Shown here in pieces: positions 1 through 6,806 of a stretch of DNA of 12,581 nucleotides. The notes under the pieces were generated by a model. That model saw nothing but the letters and a program-made list of their open reading frames with translations. It did no database searches and was not told the origin of the DNA. Positions within the stretch are counted from its first letter, which is position 1, and each line of letters starts with the position of its first letter. The stretch comes from an uncultured Sphingobacteriaceae bacterium (GTDB lineage Bacteria > Bacteroidota > Bacteroidia > Sphingobacteriales > Sphingobacteriaceae): assembly GCA_937875035.1 (NCBI GenBank), contig CALNCF010000369.1:1-12581 (forward strand), in the 5' to 3' direction. Position numbers and translations under genes: made by a program.

Positions 1-513
1 GCGGTTATTCCAGAGCTCTGTATCGCAGATGAACAGGTCGGGGTCGCCATCATTATCAAAATCAATAAAAGAGGCATGAAAGGAGTTATTCTCGATGCTG
101 TTCACCGGCAGGTAATGCTGCTTCTCCAGGTTCTGCTGCTGGCTCAGGTAGAACTCGTTCTTTTGTCCGAAGATATTGAACACAAACAGGTCCAGGTCGC
201 GGTCGTGGTCGGCATCTGCGATCGTTATACCCGCGGAGTTCCCGCCATCATTGGTGAAGGGCGGCAAGCCCGTCCTGATGAGTAAGTCTTTCTCTGCGGT
301 GTAGAAACTATTCGGTCGGTTGTAAATATTGCTGATGGCGAGATCGAGGTCGCCATCGTTGTCCTGGTCGAACCAGACCGAATGGCGGCTCACCAGCGAA
401 TCGGCGTATAGCCCGGCTGTGCCTGACTTTACAAAGGACTGCGCGCAGAGCATGGCCGGGCAGAGTATGCCTGTAAAAAGGATTGAAAGTATACGTACCG
501 GTGCTGATCCCAT
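1..513 (-). CDS. Secreted FG-GAP/VCBS-repeat protein, N-terminal part (runs off the left edge)
   Basis: The reading frame is open for 171 codons from an ATG at 513 to the left edge, so the C-terminus lies outside. Residues 1-24 form a Sec signal peptide: a basic start (Arg7), a hydrophobic core, and a likely cut after Ala24 in LCA|QS. Calcium-binding-like Asp-rich loops of the D-x-D-x-D-G-D-x-D type follow at residues 49-58, 100-109 and 151-160. They are spaced about 51 residues apart, as in FG-GAP/VCBS beta-propeller repeats of exported proteins. The middle loop is degenerate (DADHDRDLDL). The start lies 17 bp after the argS stop on the same strand, so it may be read from the argS transcript, although the functions look unrelated. 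Function is unknown; such repeats usually mediate surface or extracellular binding. Later domains, such as a type IX secretion tail, cannot be seen. Confidence 0.82.
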   Translation of the reverse strand, partial: MGSAPVRILSILFTGILCPAMLCAQSFVKSGTAGLYADSLVSRHSVWFDQDNDGDLDLAISNIYNRPNSFYTAEKDLLIRTGLPPFTNDGGNSAGITIADADHDRDLDLFVFNIFGQKNEFYLSQQQNLEKQHYLPVNSIENNSFHASFIDFDNDGDPDLFICDTELWNNR

Positions 514-530
514 GCCTGCTGCCAAAACGC

Positions 531-2306
531 TTACATCTTTTCGGGAACTTCTATTCCCAGGAGCTTCATCCCCTGGTTAATGGCATTTCCGCATTGCTCG
601 CAGAGCATCAAACGGAAATTCATCAGGTTTTCGTCTTCGAGCTTCAGGATCGGCTCATCATGATAGAACTTGTTGAACACTTTCGACAGGTCGTACAGGT
701 AGTTCGCCAGCAGCGCAGGACTGTACGCTGCAGCGGCTTCTTCAATCACCGCAGGATATTTGCGCAACATGATGATGCAATCACGCTCCTGATCAGAGAG
801 AGCACCCGTCACGATATTGTTCAGGGTCTTTTCTCCTGCTTTACGCAACACCGAACGGCAACGCGCATAGGAATACTGAATGAATGGCCCTGTATTGCCT
901 TGCAGATCGATGGATTCATTCGGATCGAAGAGAAGACGTTTCTTAGGATCTACTTTCAGCAGGAAATATTTTAAGGCGCCCATGCCTACCTGGCGGTACA
1001 GGCTTGTTTTTTCTTCGGATGTAAATTCGGAAACCTTTCCCAGCTCTTCAGTCTGCGTTTGTGCCGAGGCGATCATTTCAGCGATCAGCTCATCCGCATC
1101 GACCACTGTTCCTTCCCGCGATTTCATCTTTCCCGATGGCAGGTCTACCATCCCGTAGGATAAGTGATAGAGCCCCTTTGCCCAGGACTTACCCAGCTTG
1201 TCGAGAATGAGGAATAACACCTTAAAATGATAATCCTGCTCGTTGCCCACTACGTAAATGGAGCGCTGCATGTGGTAATCCTGGTATTTCATCTGCGCGG
1301 TACCGAGGTCCTGGGTAATGTACACCGAAGTGCCGTCCCCGCGCAATACCAGCTTCTGGTCGAGCCCATCTTCTGTCAGGTCGATCCATACGGAATTGTC
1401 TTCTTTCCTGAAGAACACGCCTTTGGCAAGGCCTTCTTCAATAATATCCTTTCCGAGCATATAGGTATCCGACTCGTAATAGAAACGATCGAAATCCACA
1501 CCCAGGGATTTATAGGTCACATCGAAGCCCTTGTACACCCATCCGTTCATCATCTTCCAGAGGTTGTACACCTCCGGGTCTTTCTGCTCCCATTTCAGCA
1601 GCATCTGCTGTGCTTCACGTATGATCGGCGCGTTCTTTTTGGCTTCATCTTCGGTCTGCCCCTCGGCCATTAGATCACTGATCTGCTGCTTGTAAGCCTG
1701 GTCGAACGCCACATAATATTTACCTACCAGGTGATCGCCTTTCATGCCGGTACTCTGCGGGGTTTCGCCGTTACCGAAGCGTTGCCAGGCCAGCATCGAC
1801 TTGCAGATATGGATCCCGCGGTCGTTCACCAGGTTGACCTTGATCACTTCGTAGCCCGCAGCCTTTAATATCTCTGCCACGGAGTAGCCTAACAGGTTAT
1901 TCCGTACGTGACCCAGGTGCAGGGGCTTATTGGTATTAGGGGAAGAATATTCCACCATCACCTTTTCGTTCTTTGCCGGGAGATTCCCGAAGAAGGGCTG
2001 TGAGGAGATGGCATTTAATTCGCTGATCCAGAAGGAGTCGGCAATCACCAGGTTAAGAAAGCCTTTCACTACATTATAAGCCTCGATCACGCTGATCTTT
2101 TCTTTCAGGTAATCGCCGATGGCCGCGCCGGTCTGCTCCGGTGATTGTCTGGAGAACTTCGTAAAGGGGAAGGTTACCACTGTGAGCTGGCCCTCGAATT
2201 CTTTCCGGGTATCCTGCACGGTGATCGCAGCGGCATCTGTTTCCTGCCCGTACATATGCCTTACGGCCTCGATCGTACAGTGTACGATCTGTGTATTGAT
2301 ATTCAT
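531..2306 (-). CDS. argS: Arginyl-tRNA synthetase (ArgRS)
   Basis: This class I aminoacyl-tRNA synthetase (591 aa) charges tRNA-Arg with arginine using ATP in the cytoplasm. An N-terminal ArgRS-type tRNA-binding domain (about residues 1-100, with KEFEGQLTVVTFP) comes first. The catalytic Rossmann core has the HIGH signature as HLGH at 130-133, inside SSPNTNKPLHLGH. The KMSKS-loop equivalent is KMKSREGT at 393-400, a form common in this family. The C-terminal DALR anticodon-binding domain starts near GNTGPFIQYSYARCRS, and the protein ends in LLGIEVPEKM. Length and motif order are normal. The ATG at 2306 gives the usual N-terminus. The gene starts 33 bp after the arginase stop on the same strand, so co-transcription with arginase is likely; no strong promoter was seen in that gap. 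Confidence 0.97.
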   Translation of the reverse strand: MNINTQIVHCTIEAVRHMYGQETDAAAITVQDTRKEFEGQLTVVTFPFTKFSRQSPEQTGAAIGDYLKEKISVIEAYNVVKGFLNLVIADSFWISELNAISSQPFFGNLPAKNEKVMVEYSSPNTNKPLHLGHVRNNLLGYSVAEILKAAGYEVIKVNLVNDRGIHICKSMLAWQRFGNGETPQSTGMKGDHLVGKYYVAFDQAYKQQISDLMAEGQTEDEAKKNAPIIREAQQMLLKWEQKDPEVYNLWKMMNGWVYKGFDVTYKSLGVDFDRFYYESDTYMLGKDIIEEGLAKGVFFRKEDNSVWIDLTEDGLDQKLVLRGDGTSVYITQDLGTAQMKYQDYHMQRSIYVVGNEQDYHFKVLFLILDKLGKSWAKGLYHLSYGMVDLPSGKMKSREGTVVDADELIAEMIASAQTQTEELGKVSEFTSEEKTSLYRQVGMGALKYFLLKVDPKKRLLFDPNESIDLQGNTGPFIQYSYARCRSVLRKAGEKTLNNIVTGALSDQERDCIIMLRKYPAVIEEAAAAYSPALLANYLYDLSKVFNKFYHDEPILKLEDENLMNFRLMLCEQCGNAINQGMKLLGIEVPEKM

Positions 2307-2339
2307 GAATAATGTACTGTAAAGATGTATCGGAAAATA

Positions 2340-3287
2340 TTAATCGTTAATGAGCTGGTTGGTTGCCCGCAGCAGTATCTCGAACGCATTCTCAGCCATG
2401 ATATTCTGGCTGTCGAGGGTCGGGTTCACTTCCACCATTTCGAAGCAGCATACTTTCGGACTTTGCATTAGCCTGGCCACGAGGTTACCCGCTTCTTTCT
2501 CGGTAATTCCGTTCGGCACCGGGGTACCGGTTCCCTTGGAAATAGAGGCATCCATTGAATCTACATCGAAAGAAACATAGATGATGTCGCAATGATCCAG
2601 CATAGCCAAGGCTTCCAGGGCTACTTTCTCCACGCCCTTTCGCCGGATCTCGGCAGTGGTAAAGTTCTTTACCCCGTTCTTCTTAATGAGGTAATCTTCC
2701 TGCTTTTCGGTGTCGCGTACATTAATATATACTACGTCGCTGTATAATACCTTTGGACAGATCCCTCCTACGTTCTTCAGCTGGTACCAGTAATTGATCG
2801 TTTCCTGGTCGAGCTTGTTCACTTTCTGCTCGGTGTTGTCTTCACCCAGTGAAACCGCCATCGGCATGCCGTGCATGTTTCCTGAAGGGGTTGTATACGG
2901 AGAATGAATATCGGCATGCGCATCGATCCAGATCACGCCTAAACGCAATTTGGGGTTCGCGATCTTGATCCCTGCAATGGTTCCGCCTGCGGTGCTGTGA
3001 TCGCCCGATAACAGGATCGGGAATTCATTATTTTTGATGGTACGGTGTACTTCTTCGCTTACGCGCTCATACATGGTCAGGATCCCGGAGATGCGCTTGG
3101 CAAAGGGGCTGCCTGTGGATTCGAGCAGCAGGTGGTTCTCATTGGGCACCTCTACCGATTTGTATTGTTTGAAAAAACGGCTTCCAAAGTCCAGTGCAGC
3201 GATCTTTACCGCATCTACTCCTAAACTTGCTCCCCGTGTGCCGGCACCTATCTCCGATTTCACTTCAATGATCCTTAGATCTCTCAT
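2340..3287 (-). CDS. rocF: Arginase (L-arginine to L-ornithine + urea)
   Basis: This 315-aa ureohydrolase carries the full binuclear manganese set: GDHS (His97), DAHADIHSP (Asp122, His124, Asp126) and SFDVDSMD (Asp241, Asp243). The loop TTPSGNMHG at 132-140 and VEVNPTLD at 285-292 are arginase-type and unlike agmatinase, which supports arginine as the substrate rather than agmatine. YINVRDTEKQED aligns with the human arginase loop carrying Asp181 and Asp183; the second of these is Glu194 here, a conservative change close to the substrate amino group. The gene is divergent from the arginine decarboxylase-family gene and lies upstream of argS in the same direction. It would send arginine to ornithine, opposing decarboxylation to agmatine. 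The distinction from other ureohydrolases rests on motifs only. Confidence 0.92.
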   Translation of the reverse strand: MRDLRIIEVKSEIGAGTRGASLGVDAVKIAALDFGSRFFKQYKSVEVPNENHLLLESTGSPFAKRISGILTMYERVSEEVHRTIKNNEFPILLSGDHSTAGGTIAGIKIANPKLRLGVIWIDAHADIHSPYTTPSGNMHGMPMAVSLGEDNTEQKVNKLDQETINYWYQLKNVGGICPKVLYSDVVYINVRDTEKQEDYLIKKNGVKNFTTAEIRRKGVEKVALEALAMLDHCDIIYVSFDVDSMDASISKGTGTPVPNGITEKEAGNLVARLMQSPKVCCFEMVEVNPTLDSQNIMAENAFEILLRATNQLIND

Positions 3288-3313
3288 AATAGTCTTCTGG
3301 GTTTAGAAACGAA

Positions 3314-3321
3314 CAAAATAA
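3314..3321 (-). promoter_or_regulatory. Candidate -7 box for arginase
   Basis: On the minus strand this reads TTATTTTG, which matches five of the six fixed positions of the Bacteroidota -7 consensus TAnnTTTG. It lies 26 bp ahead of the arginase ATG in an AT-rich divergent spacer. No clear -33 TTG was found at the usual spacing, so this is tentative. Confidence 0.3.
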
Positions 3322-3363
3322 GAAAAATCATTTCCTATTTCGTCATATTCTTCATTTAAAATA

Positions 3364-3371
3364 TATTTTTG
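3364..3371 (+). promoter_or_regulatory. Candidate -7 box for the arginine decarboxylase gene
   Basis: TATTTTTG is an exact match to the Bacteroidota sigma consensus TAnnTTTG. It lies 19 bp before the ATG at 3391, leaving a short leader. The leader contains AAAAAGAG, a typical A-rich start context. A weak -33-like TTTCG lies around 3338-3342. The shared 103-bp spacer (3288-3390) is the only place where both arginine enzymes could be controlled together. Confidence 0.5.
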
Positions 3372-3390
3372 CAGAAATTAAAAAGAGTAC

Positions 3391-4779
3391 ATGCAAAGTT
3401 ATAAGGAATTTCTGGATCTGAGTGTCGGCTTTCCACAGGAAGGTTTCGAGGTGATCGATGATGAGCTCTATTTTCATGACCTGAACCTCATGGAGCTGAT
3501 AGAAACCTATGGCACTCCGCTGCGTTTTACCTATCTCCCTATCATTTCCAAGAAGATACAGCAGGCGAAGCTATGGTTCCAGCGGGCGATCGTCAATAAT
3601 AATTACCGGGGTAACTATACCTATTGCTATTGTACCAAGAGCTCGCATTTCCGTCATATCCTGGAGGAGGCGCTGAAGAACGATATCCACCTGGAAACCT
3701 CGTCGGCATTCGATATGCCGATCATCGATACGCTGGAAAAGAAGGGGATCGTGCAGAAGGATATCATGGTGATCTGCAATGGCTTCAAGAGAGACCAGTA
3801 CAAGCAGTATATCGTGGATATGATCCACGATGGCTTCACGAATATCATCCCGGTGCTCGACAACAAGGAGGAATTCTATTTCTATGATGATGAGCTGGAT
3901 ACAGGCTGTAACCTGGGTATCCGCATCGCATCGGAAGAGCAGCCTGACTCCCAGTTCTATACCAGCCGACTGGGCATACGGATGGAAGATGTGATCGATT
4001 TCTATCATTCGAGGATCGAATCGCATCCGAACTTTAAGGTAAAGCTGTTGCATTTCTTTATCAATTCGGGGATCAGCGATACGCAGTATTACTGGAACGA
4101 GCTGGAAAAATATGTTACCCTGTACTGCAAATTCAAGAAAGTAAATCCGGACCTCACACACCTGGACATTGGCGGCGGGATGCCGTTCAAGAATTCGCTT
4201 ACCTTCGACTTCGACTACGAATACATGGTGAACGAGATCGTGAAACGGATCAAGGAGATCTGTGCGGAGCATGGGGTGCATGAGCCGGATATCATTACTG
4301 AGTTCGGAAAATATACCGTTTCAGAAGCCTCCGGCATCTTATATAAAGTACTGGGCCGGAAGCTGCAGAACGATCGTGAAAAATGGCTGATGCTCGACGG
4401 AAGCTTTATTACGAACCTCCCGGATGTATGGGCGCTGAACCAGCGTTATATCCTCCTGCCGATCAATAACTGGGACGCGGAATACGAACGGGTGAACCTC
4501 GGGGGTATTACCTGCGACGGCCAGGATTACTATAACCAGGAAGCGCATATGAGCAACGTGTTCATGCCTAAGACACGGAAGGTGCAGTTCCTGGGCTTCT
4601 TCCATACCGGGGCCTACCAAGATGTATTAAGCGGCTACGGGGGTGTGCACCACTGCCTGCTGCCTACGCCTAAGCATATCCTGATCCGTAAGAACCGCGA
4701 CGAAACATTTAACTATGAGGTATTCGGGGAAGAGCAGAACAGTAAGCAGGTATTAAAATTACTGGGGTACAATTCCTGA
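3391..4779 (+). CDS. speA: Arginine decarboxylase, short Bacteroidota type (PLP fold III)
   Basis: This 462-aa protein has the alanine racemase-like PLP barrel of diaminopimelate/ornithine/arginine decarboxylases. The lysine expected to bind PLP is Lys83 in CYCTKSSHF (79-87), the counterpart of YAxKAN. A glycine loop LDIGGGMPF (258-266) would hold the cofactor phosphate. ITEFGKY (302-308) corresponds to the EPGR region. GITCDGQDYY (372-381) carries the cysteine (Cys375) and Asp379 of the C-terminal active-site segment, and GAYQ (408-411) gives the conserved tyrosine. From memory, close relatives in Flavobacteriia are annotated as arginine decarboxylase, making agmatine for polyamine synthesis. 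It is much shorter than the roughly 630-aa SpeA of enterobacteria, so the symbol denotes function, not orthology. The substrate is inferred from family and from the neighbouring arginase. No agmatinase or agmatine deiminase gene is in the window. Confidence 0.82.
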   Translation: MQSYKEFLDLSVGFPQEGFEVIDDELYFHDLNLMELIETYGTPLRFTYLPIISKKIQQAKLWFQRAIVNNNYRGNYTYCYCTKSSHFRHILEEALKNDIHLETSSAFDMPIIDTLEKKGIVQKDIMVICNGFKRDQYKQYIVDMIHDGFTNIIPVLDNKEEFYFYDDELDTGCNLGIRIASEEQPDSQFYTSRLGIRMEDVIDFYHSRIESHPNFKVKLLHFFINSGISDTQYYWNELEKYVTLYCKFKKVNPDLTHLDIGGGMPFKNSLTFDFDYEYMVNEIVKRIKEICAEHGVHEPDIITEFGKYTVSEASGILYKVLGRKLQNDREKWLMLDGSFITNLPDVWALNQRYILLPINNWDAEYERVNLGGITCDGQDYYNQEAHMSNVFMPKTRKVQFLGFFHTGAYQDVLSGYGGVHHCLLPTPKHILIRKNRDETFNYEVFGEEQNSKQVLKLLGYNS

Positions 4780-4809
4780 TCACATACTTTACGGGGCGGT
4801 GGACTGTCT

Positions 4810-5418
4810 ATGGATAAGAATATCAGCTTATTGCCGGAGAACATAAACCGCCTGGTGGTATTAAATGCCGCAGATATTTCTTTGCTGGAGGAGCATGCCC
4901 GGATACGGAGCTTCCGTAAGGGTGATCTTATTAATGCTCCCGGCGAGATCAACCGCTACACCAACCTGATTGTTAAGGGCAGCGCCCGCACCTTTTATAC
5001 CGATGCCGAGGGTAACCAGCATAACATCCAGCTGGGCATCAGCAACTGGTGGATCGGCGATTACTCCAGCTTCATCACCCAACAACAGGGGCTGCTGTAT
5101 ACCGAAGCCCTCGAAGCCACTGAGCTCATTTCCTTATCATACGAAAGCCTGCAGCTTATCTACGACCGCTCGCCGGCTACAGAACGTTTCTTCCGGATCA
5201 TGGTGCAGAAAGCCTACGCATCCTTCCAGAACCGGATCCTGCATAACCTGAGCATGGACGCGGAAACGCGTTATACCCAATTCAGCCAGGCTTACCCTGA
5301 GATGGACCGACACATCGCGCAAAAGCATATTGCCTCCTACCTCGGCATGTCGGCGGAGTTCCTGAGCAAGATCAAGAAACGACTGGTGCAGAAGGCACGG
5401 AAGAGAACATCTGTATAA
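4810..5418 (+). CDS. Crp/Fnr-family transcriptional regulator
   Basis: This 202-aa protein has a cupin-like cyclic-nucleotide-binding-type domain at about residues 20-115 (IRSFRKGDLINAPGE, then WWIGDYSSFIT, typical of Bacteroidota members). A dimer helix follows, then a C-terminal helix-turn-helix at about 168-191, where QKHIASYLGMSAEFLSKIKKRL is the recognition segment. The phosphate-binding cassette that contacts cAMP in E. coli CRP is not recognisable, and there are no Fnr-type cysteine clusters, so the effector is unknown. The start is 30 bp after the decarboxylase stop on the same strand, with GGGGCGG upstream of the ATG as a possible ribosome site, suggesting one operon. Its 3' end is separated by a single base from the convergent DUF4180 gene. 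Confidence 0.88.
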   Translation: MDKNISLLPENINRLVVLNAADISLLEEHARIRSFRKGDLINAPGEINRYTNLIVKGSARTFYTDAEGNQHNIQLGISNWWIGDYSSFITQQQGLLYTEALEATELISLSYESLQLIYDRSPATERFFRIMVQKAYASFQNRILHNLSMDAETRYTQFSQAYPEMDRHIAQKHIASYLGMSAEFLSKIKKRLVQKARKRTSV

Positions 5419-5419
5419 T

Positions 5420-5779
5420 TTATCGCCTGAGGCGTTCAAGGGCTTCGCCGAGCGTACTCACAAAGTTCACCTGCTTTCCTTTATTGCTCTCGAATATGAA
5501 ATCGCGGATGCTCTGGCCGGGATACCCGGAGAAATCACCTACGATCGCCAGCCTTACCCGGTAATTGGCGAATTTCTGTAATATTTCTCCGGCAATGCCA
5601 TTCTTCAGGTCGAAGAATTCGGGGCTGATATTCTTTTCATATAAGATGATCCTACCACAATCCTGGTAATAGAGGCTGCCCAGCAAGTCCAGACCATCCT
5701 GTGCATTCCGGATCAGGAGCTCATCAGCAATCACTTCGGCGATCTTCTCCTCTCCTGTTCCATGTACTTCAATCTTCAT
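5420..5779 (-). CDS. DUF4180 domain-containing protein
   Basis: This is a small 119-aa soluble protein without signal peptide or membrane segment. The pattern Y-x-D-C-G-R-I-I-L-Y-E-K-N at 38-50, FFDLKNGIAGEILQKFANY (55-73) and RLAIVGDFS (76-84) through FIFESNK (95-101) and VNFV (104-107) matches DUF4180 as I recall it; the length is that of the whole family. Function is not established. The fold suggested by alternating hydrophobic strands resembles STAS-like or small alpha/beta proteins, which is a guess. The ATG at 5779 has a weak minus-strand TACCTTTA box at 5800-5807 (five of six to TAnnTTTG), so it may have its own short-leader promoter. It is flanked by a convergent Crp-like gene and a same-strand hydrolase whose stop lies 41 bp upstream of this start. 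Confidence 0.82.
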   Translation of the reverse strand: MKIEVHGTGEEKIAEVIADELLIRNAQDGLDLLGSLYYQDCGRIILYEKNISPEFFDLKNGIAGEILQKFANYRVRLAIVGDFSGYPGQSIRDFIFESNKGKQVNFVSTLGEALERLRR

Positions 5780-5820
5780 CGTGCTTATTTATAAAGTCGT
5801 AAAGGTATGGATTCAGGGGC

Positions 5821-6663
5821 TTACGCGAGGCGGTTGAGAAAAATTTCCAGCCTGCGGTTAAAATCTTCCGGCTGATCCATGTTCGACAAATGTCCCGCTC
5901 CAGGGATCGTTTCCAGCACTGCTCCTGCGATCTTCGCCTGCATGGCCTGCGATTGCTTTAAGGGGGTTACCTCATCTTCCTCTCCGCAAATAATTAATAC
6001 CGGCACCCGGATCTGTCCGAGGATGCTGCATGTTTCACTGCGTTCGGCCAATGCCTTTAAGGTTGCCGATACCACCTCCACCGGGGTGCGGGTAATGATA
6101 TTCCTGACCTGGATCACCCGGTCTTTACGATGGTTGTGCGTTTCCCTGGAAAAAACCTTATCTGTAAAATCTATCGCGAACTCCTGCAAGCCTTCGGACT
6201 CGACCTGTGCGATGCTTTTGAAACGCTTCTCTTTGGCTTCTTCGGAATCGGCAATGCACTGCGTATCGCATAAGACCAGGGCTTCGAAACGCTCGGGATA
6301 ACGGCTCACCGCGTTCAAAGCGATATACCCTCCCATCGACAGGCCGCAAACCACTGCCTGCGGGATCTCCAGGGCATCTAACAACTGCACCAGGTCATCG
6401 GCAAACAAAGGAATGCTCAGGAACAATCTCCCCGCCGTGGAGGCGCCGAAGCCCCGGATATCGTAGGTGATCACCCGGTGGGTCTTGCGGAAGTGCGCAG
6501 CCTGTTCCTGCCAGGTAGACTGGTCGAAGGGAAAGCCATGGATAAAGACCAGGGGCTTGCCCTGTCCCGTGTCCGTATATGCGATCTCCGCATCATTTAT
6601 TTCCATTCGCAGCGCAGGGTTGTGCTGCGGGCTTTCCAGGTCGTCATACATTTCCAGTTCCAT
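5821..6663 (-). CDS. Alpha/beta hydrolase fold protein
   Basis: This is a 280-aa hydrolase of the alpha/beta fold, substrate unknown. From the ATG at 6663: oxyanion-hole HGFPFD at 42-47, a YDIRGFGAS strand at 67-75, nucleophile elbow GLSMGG with Ser109, acid in GEEDEVTP (Asp230), and the catalytic His258 in GAGHLSNMDQP. All triad residues are therefore in place. It resembles the 3-oxoadipate enol-lactonase/BioH-like branch, but this is not enough to name a substrate. The frame stays open upstream to a GTG at 6735, but that would remove most of the shared promoter region. The ATG at 6663 is preferred because a -7-like box lies at 6698-6705. A shorter start at 6606 (MEINDAEIAY) is also possible. 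The gene is divergent from doxX. Confidence 0.88.
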   Translation of the reverse strand: MELEMYDDLESPQHNPALRMEINDAEIAYTDTGQGKPLVFIHGFPFDQSTWQEQAAHFRKTHRVITYDIRGFGASTAGRLFLSIPLFADDLVQLLDALEIPQAVVCGLSMGGYIALNAVSRYPERFEALVLCDTQCIADSEEAKEKRFKSIAQVESEGLQEFAIDFTDKVFSRETHNHRKDRVIQVRNIITRTPVEVVSATLKALAERSETCSILGQIRVPVLIICGEEDEVTPLKQSQAMQAKIAGAVLETIPGAGHLSNMDQPEDFNRRLEIFLNRLA

Positions 6664-6697
6664 CTTATATGTGTTTAGGGGCGCTATCGCAGCTATG

Positions 6698-6705
6698 CAA
6701 AAATC
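6698..6705 (-). promoter_or_regulatory. Candidate -7 box for the alpha/beta hydrolase
   Basis: The minus strand reads GATTTTTG, five of six fixed positions of TAnnTTTG, 34 bp upstream of the ATG at 6663. It directly abuts the 10-bp palindrome ATGCGCGCAT at 6706-6715 (sharing the region just upstream). No good -33 element was found. Confidence 0.3.
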
Positions 6706-6738
6706 ATGCGCGCATAAATATACGTCCTGCTGCACAAC

Positions 6739-6752
6739 TTGAACCAGTTCAA
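6739..6752 (+). promoter_or_regulatory. Perfect palindrome TTGAAC-CA-GTTCAA, probable operator
   Basis: Two 6-bp arms are exact inverted repeats with a 2-bp centre, a form typical of sites for dimeric helix-turn-helix regulators. The centre lies about 33 bp before the TTTG of the doxX -7-like box, so roughly 40 bp before the likely transcription start, where activators often bind. It could also act on the divergent hydrolase. The regulator is unknown and none is encoded next to it. Confidence 0.5.
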
Positions 6753-6774
6753 CTTTTTTCAGCCCGGTTCCTGA

Positions 6775-6782
6775 AATCTTTG
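6775..6782 (+). promoter_or_regulatory. Candidate -7 box for doxX
   Basis: AATCTTTG matches five of the six fixed positions of TAnnTTTG and lies 24 bp before the ATG at 6807. A T-run at 6754-6759 sits near where a -33 element would be. Confidence 0.35.
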
Positions 6783-6806
6783 TCCTTACATTTTAAAACA
6801 AGATAT

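Noticed and set aside
3571..4281. A 236-codon open frame on the minus strand inside the decarboxylase gene
   Set aside because: It is antisense to a clearly conserved enzyme, its translation is rich in Ile/His/Asp without any family motif, and it follows the mirrored codon pattern of the plus-strand gene.
6664..6735. A GTG start at 6735 for the alpha/beta hydrolase
   Set aside because: It would swallow the candidate promoter and palindromes and adds 24 residues with no hydrolase similarity; the ATG at 6663 is preferred.
6579..6806. An upstream extension of the doxX frame
   Set aside because: The extra codons cover the divergent promoter region and the palindrome and do not resemble DoxX; the ATG at 6807 gives the normal N-terminus.
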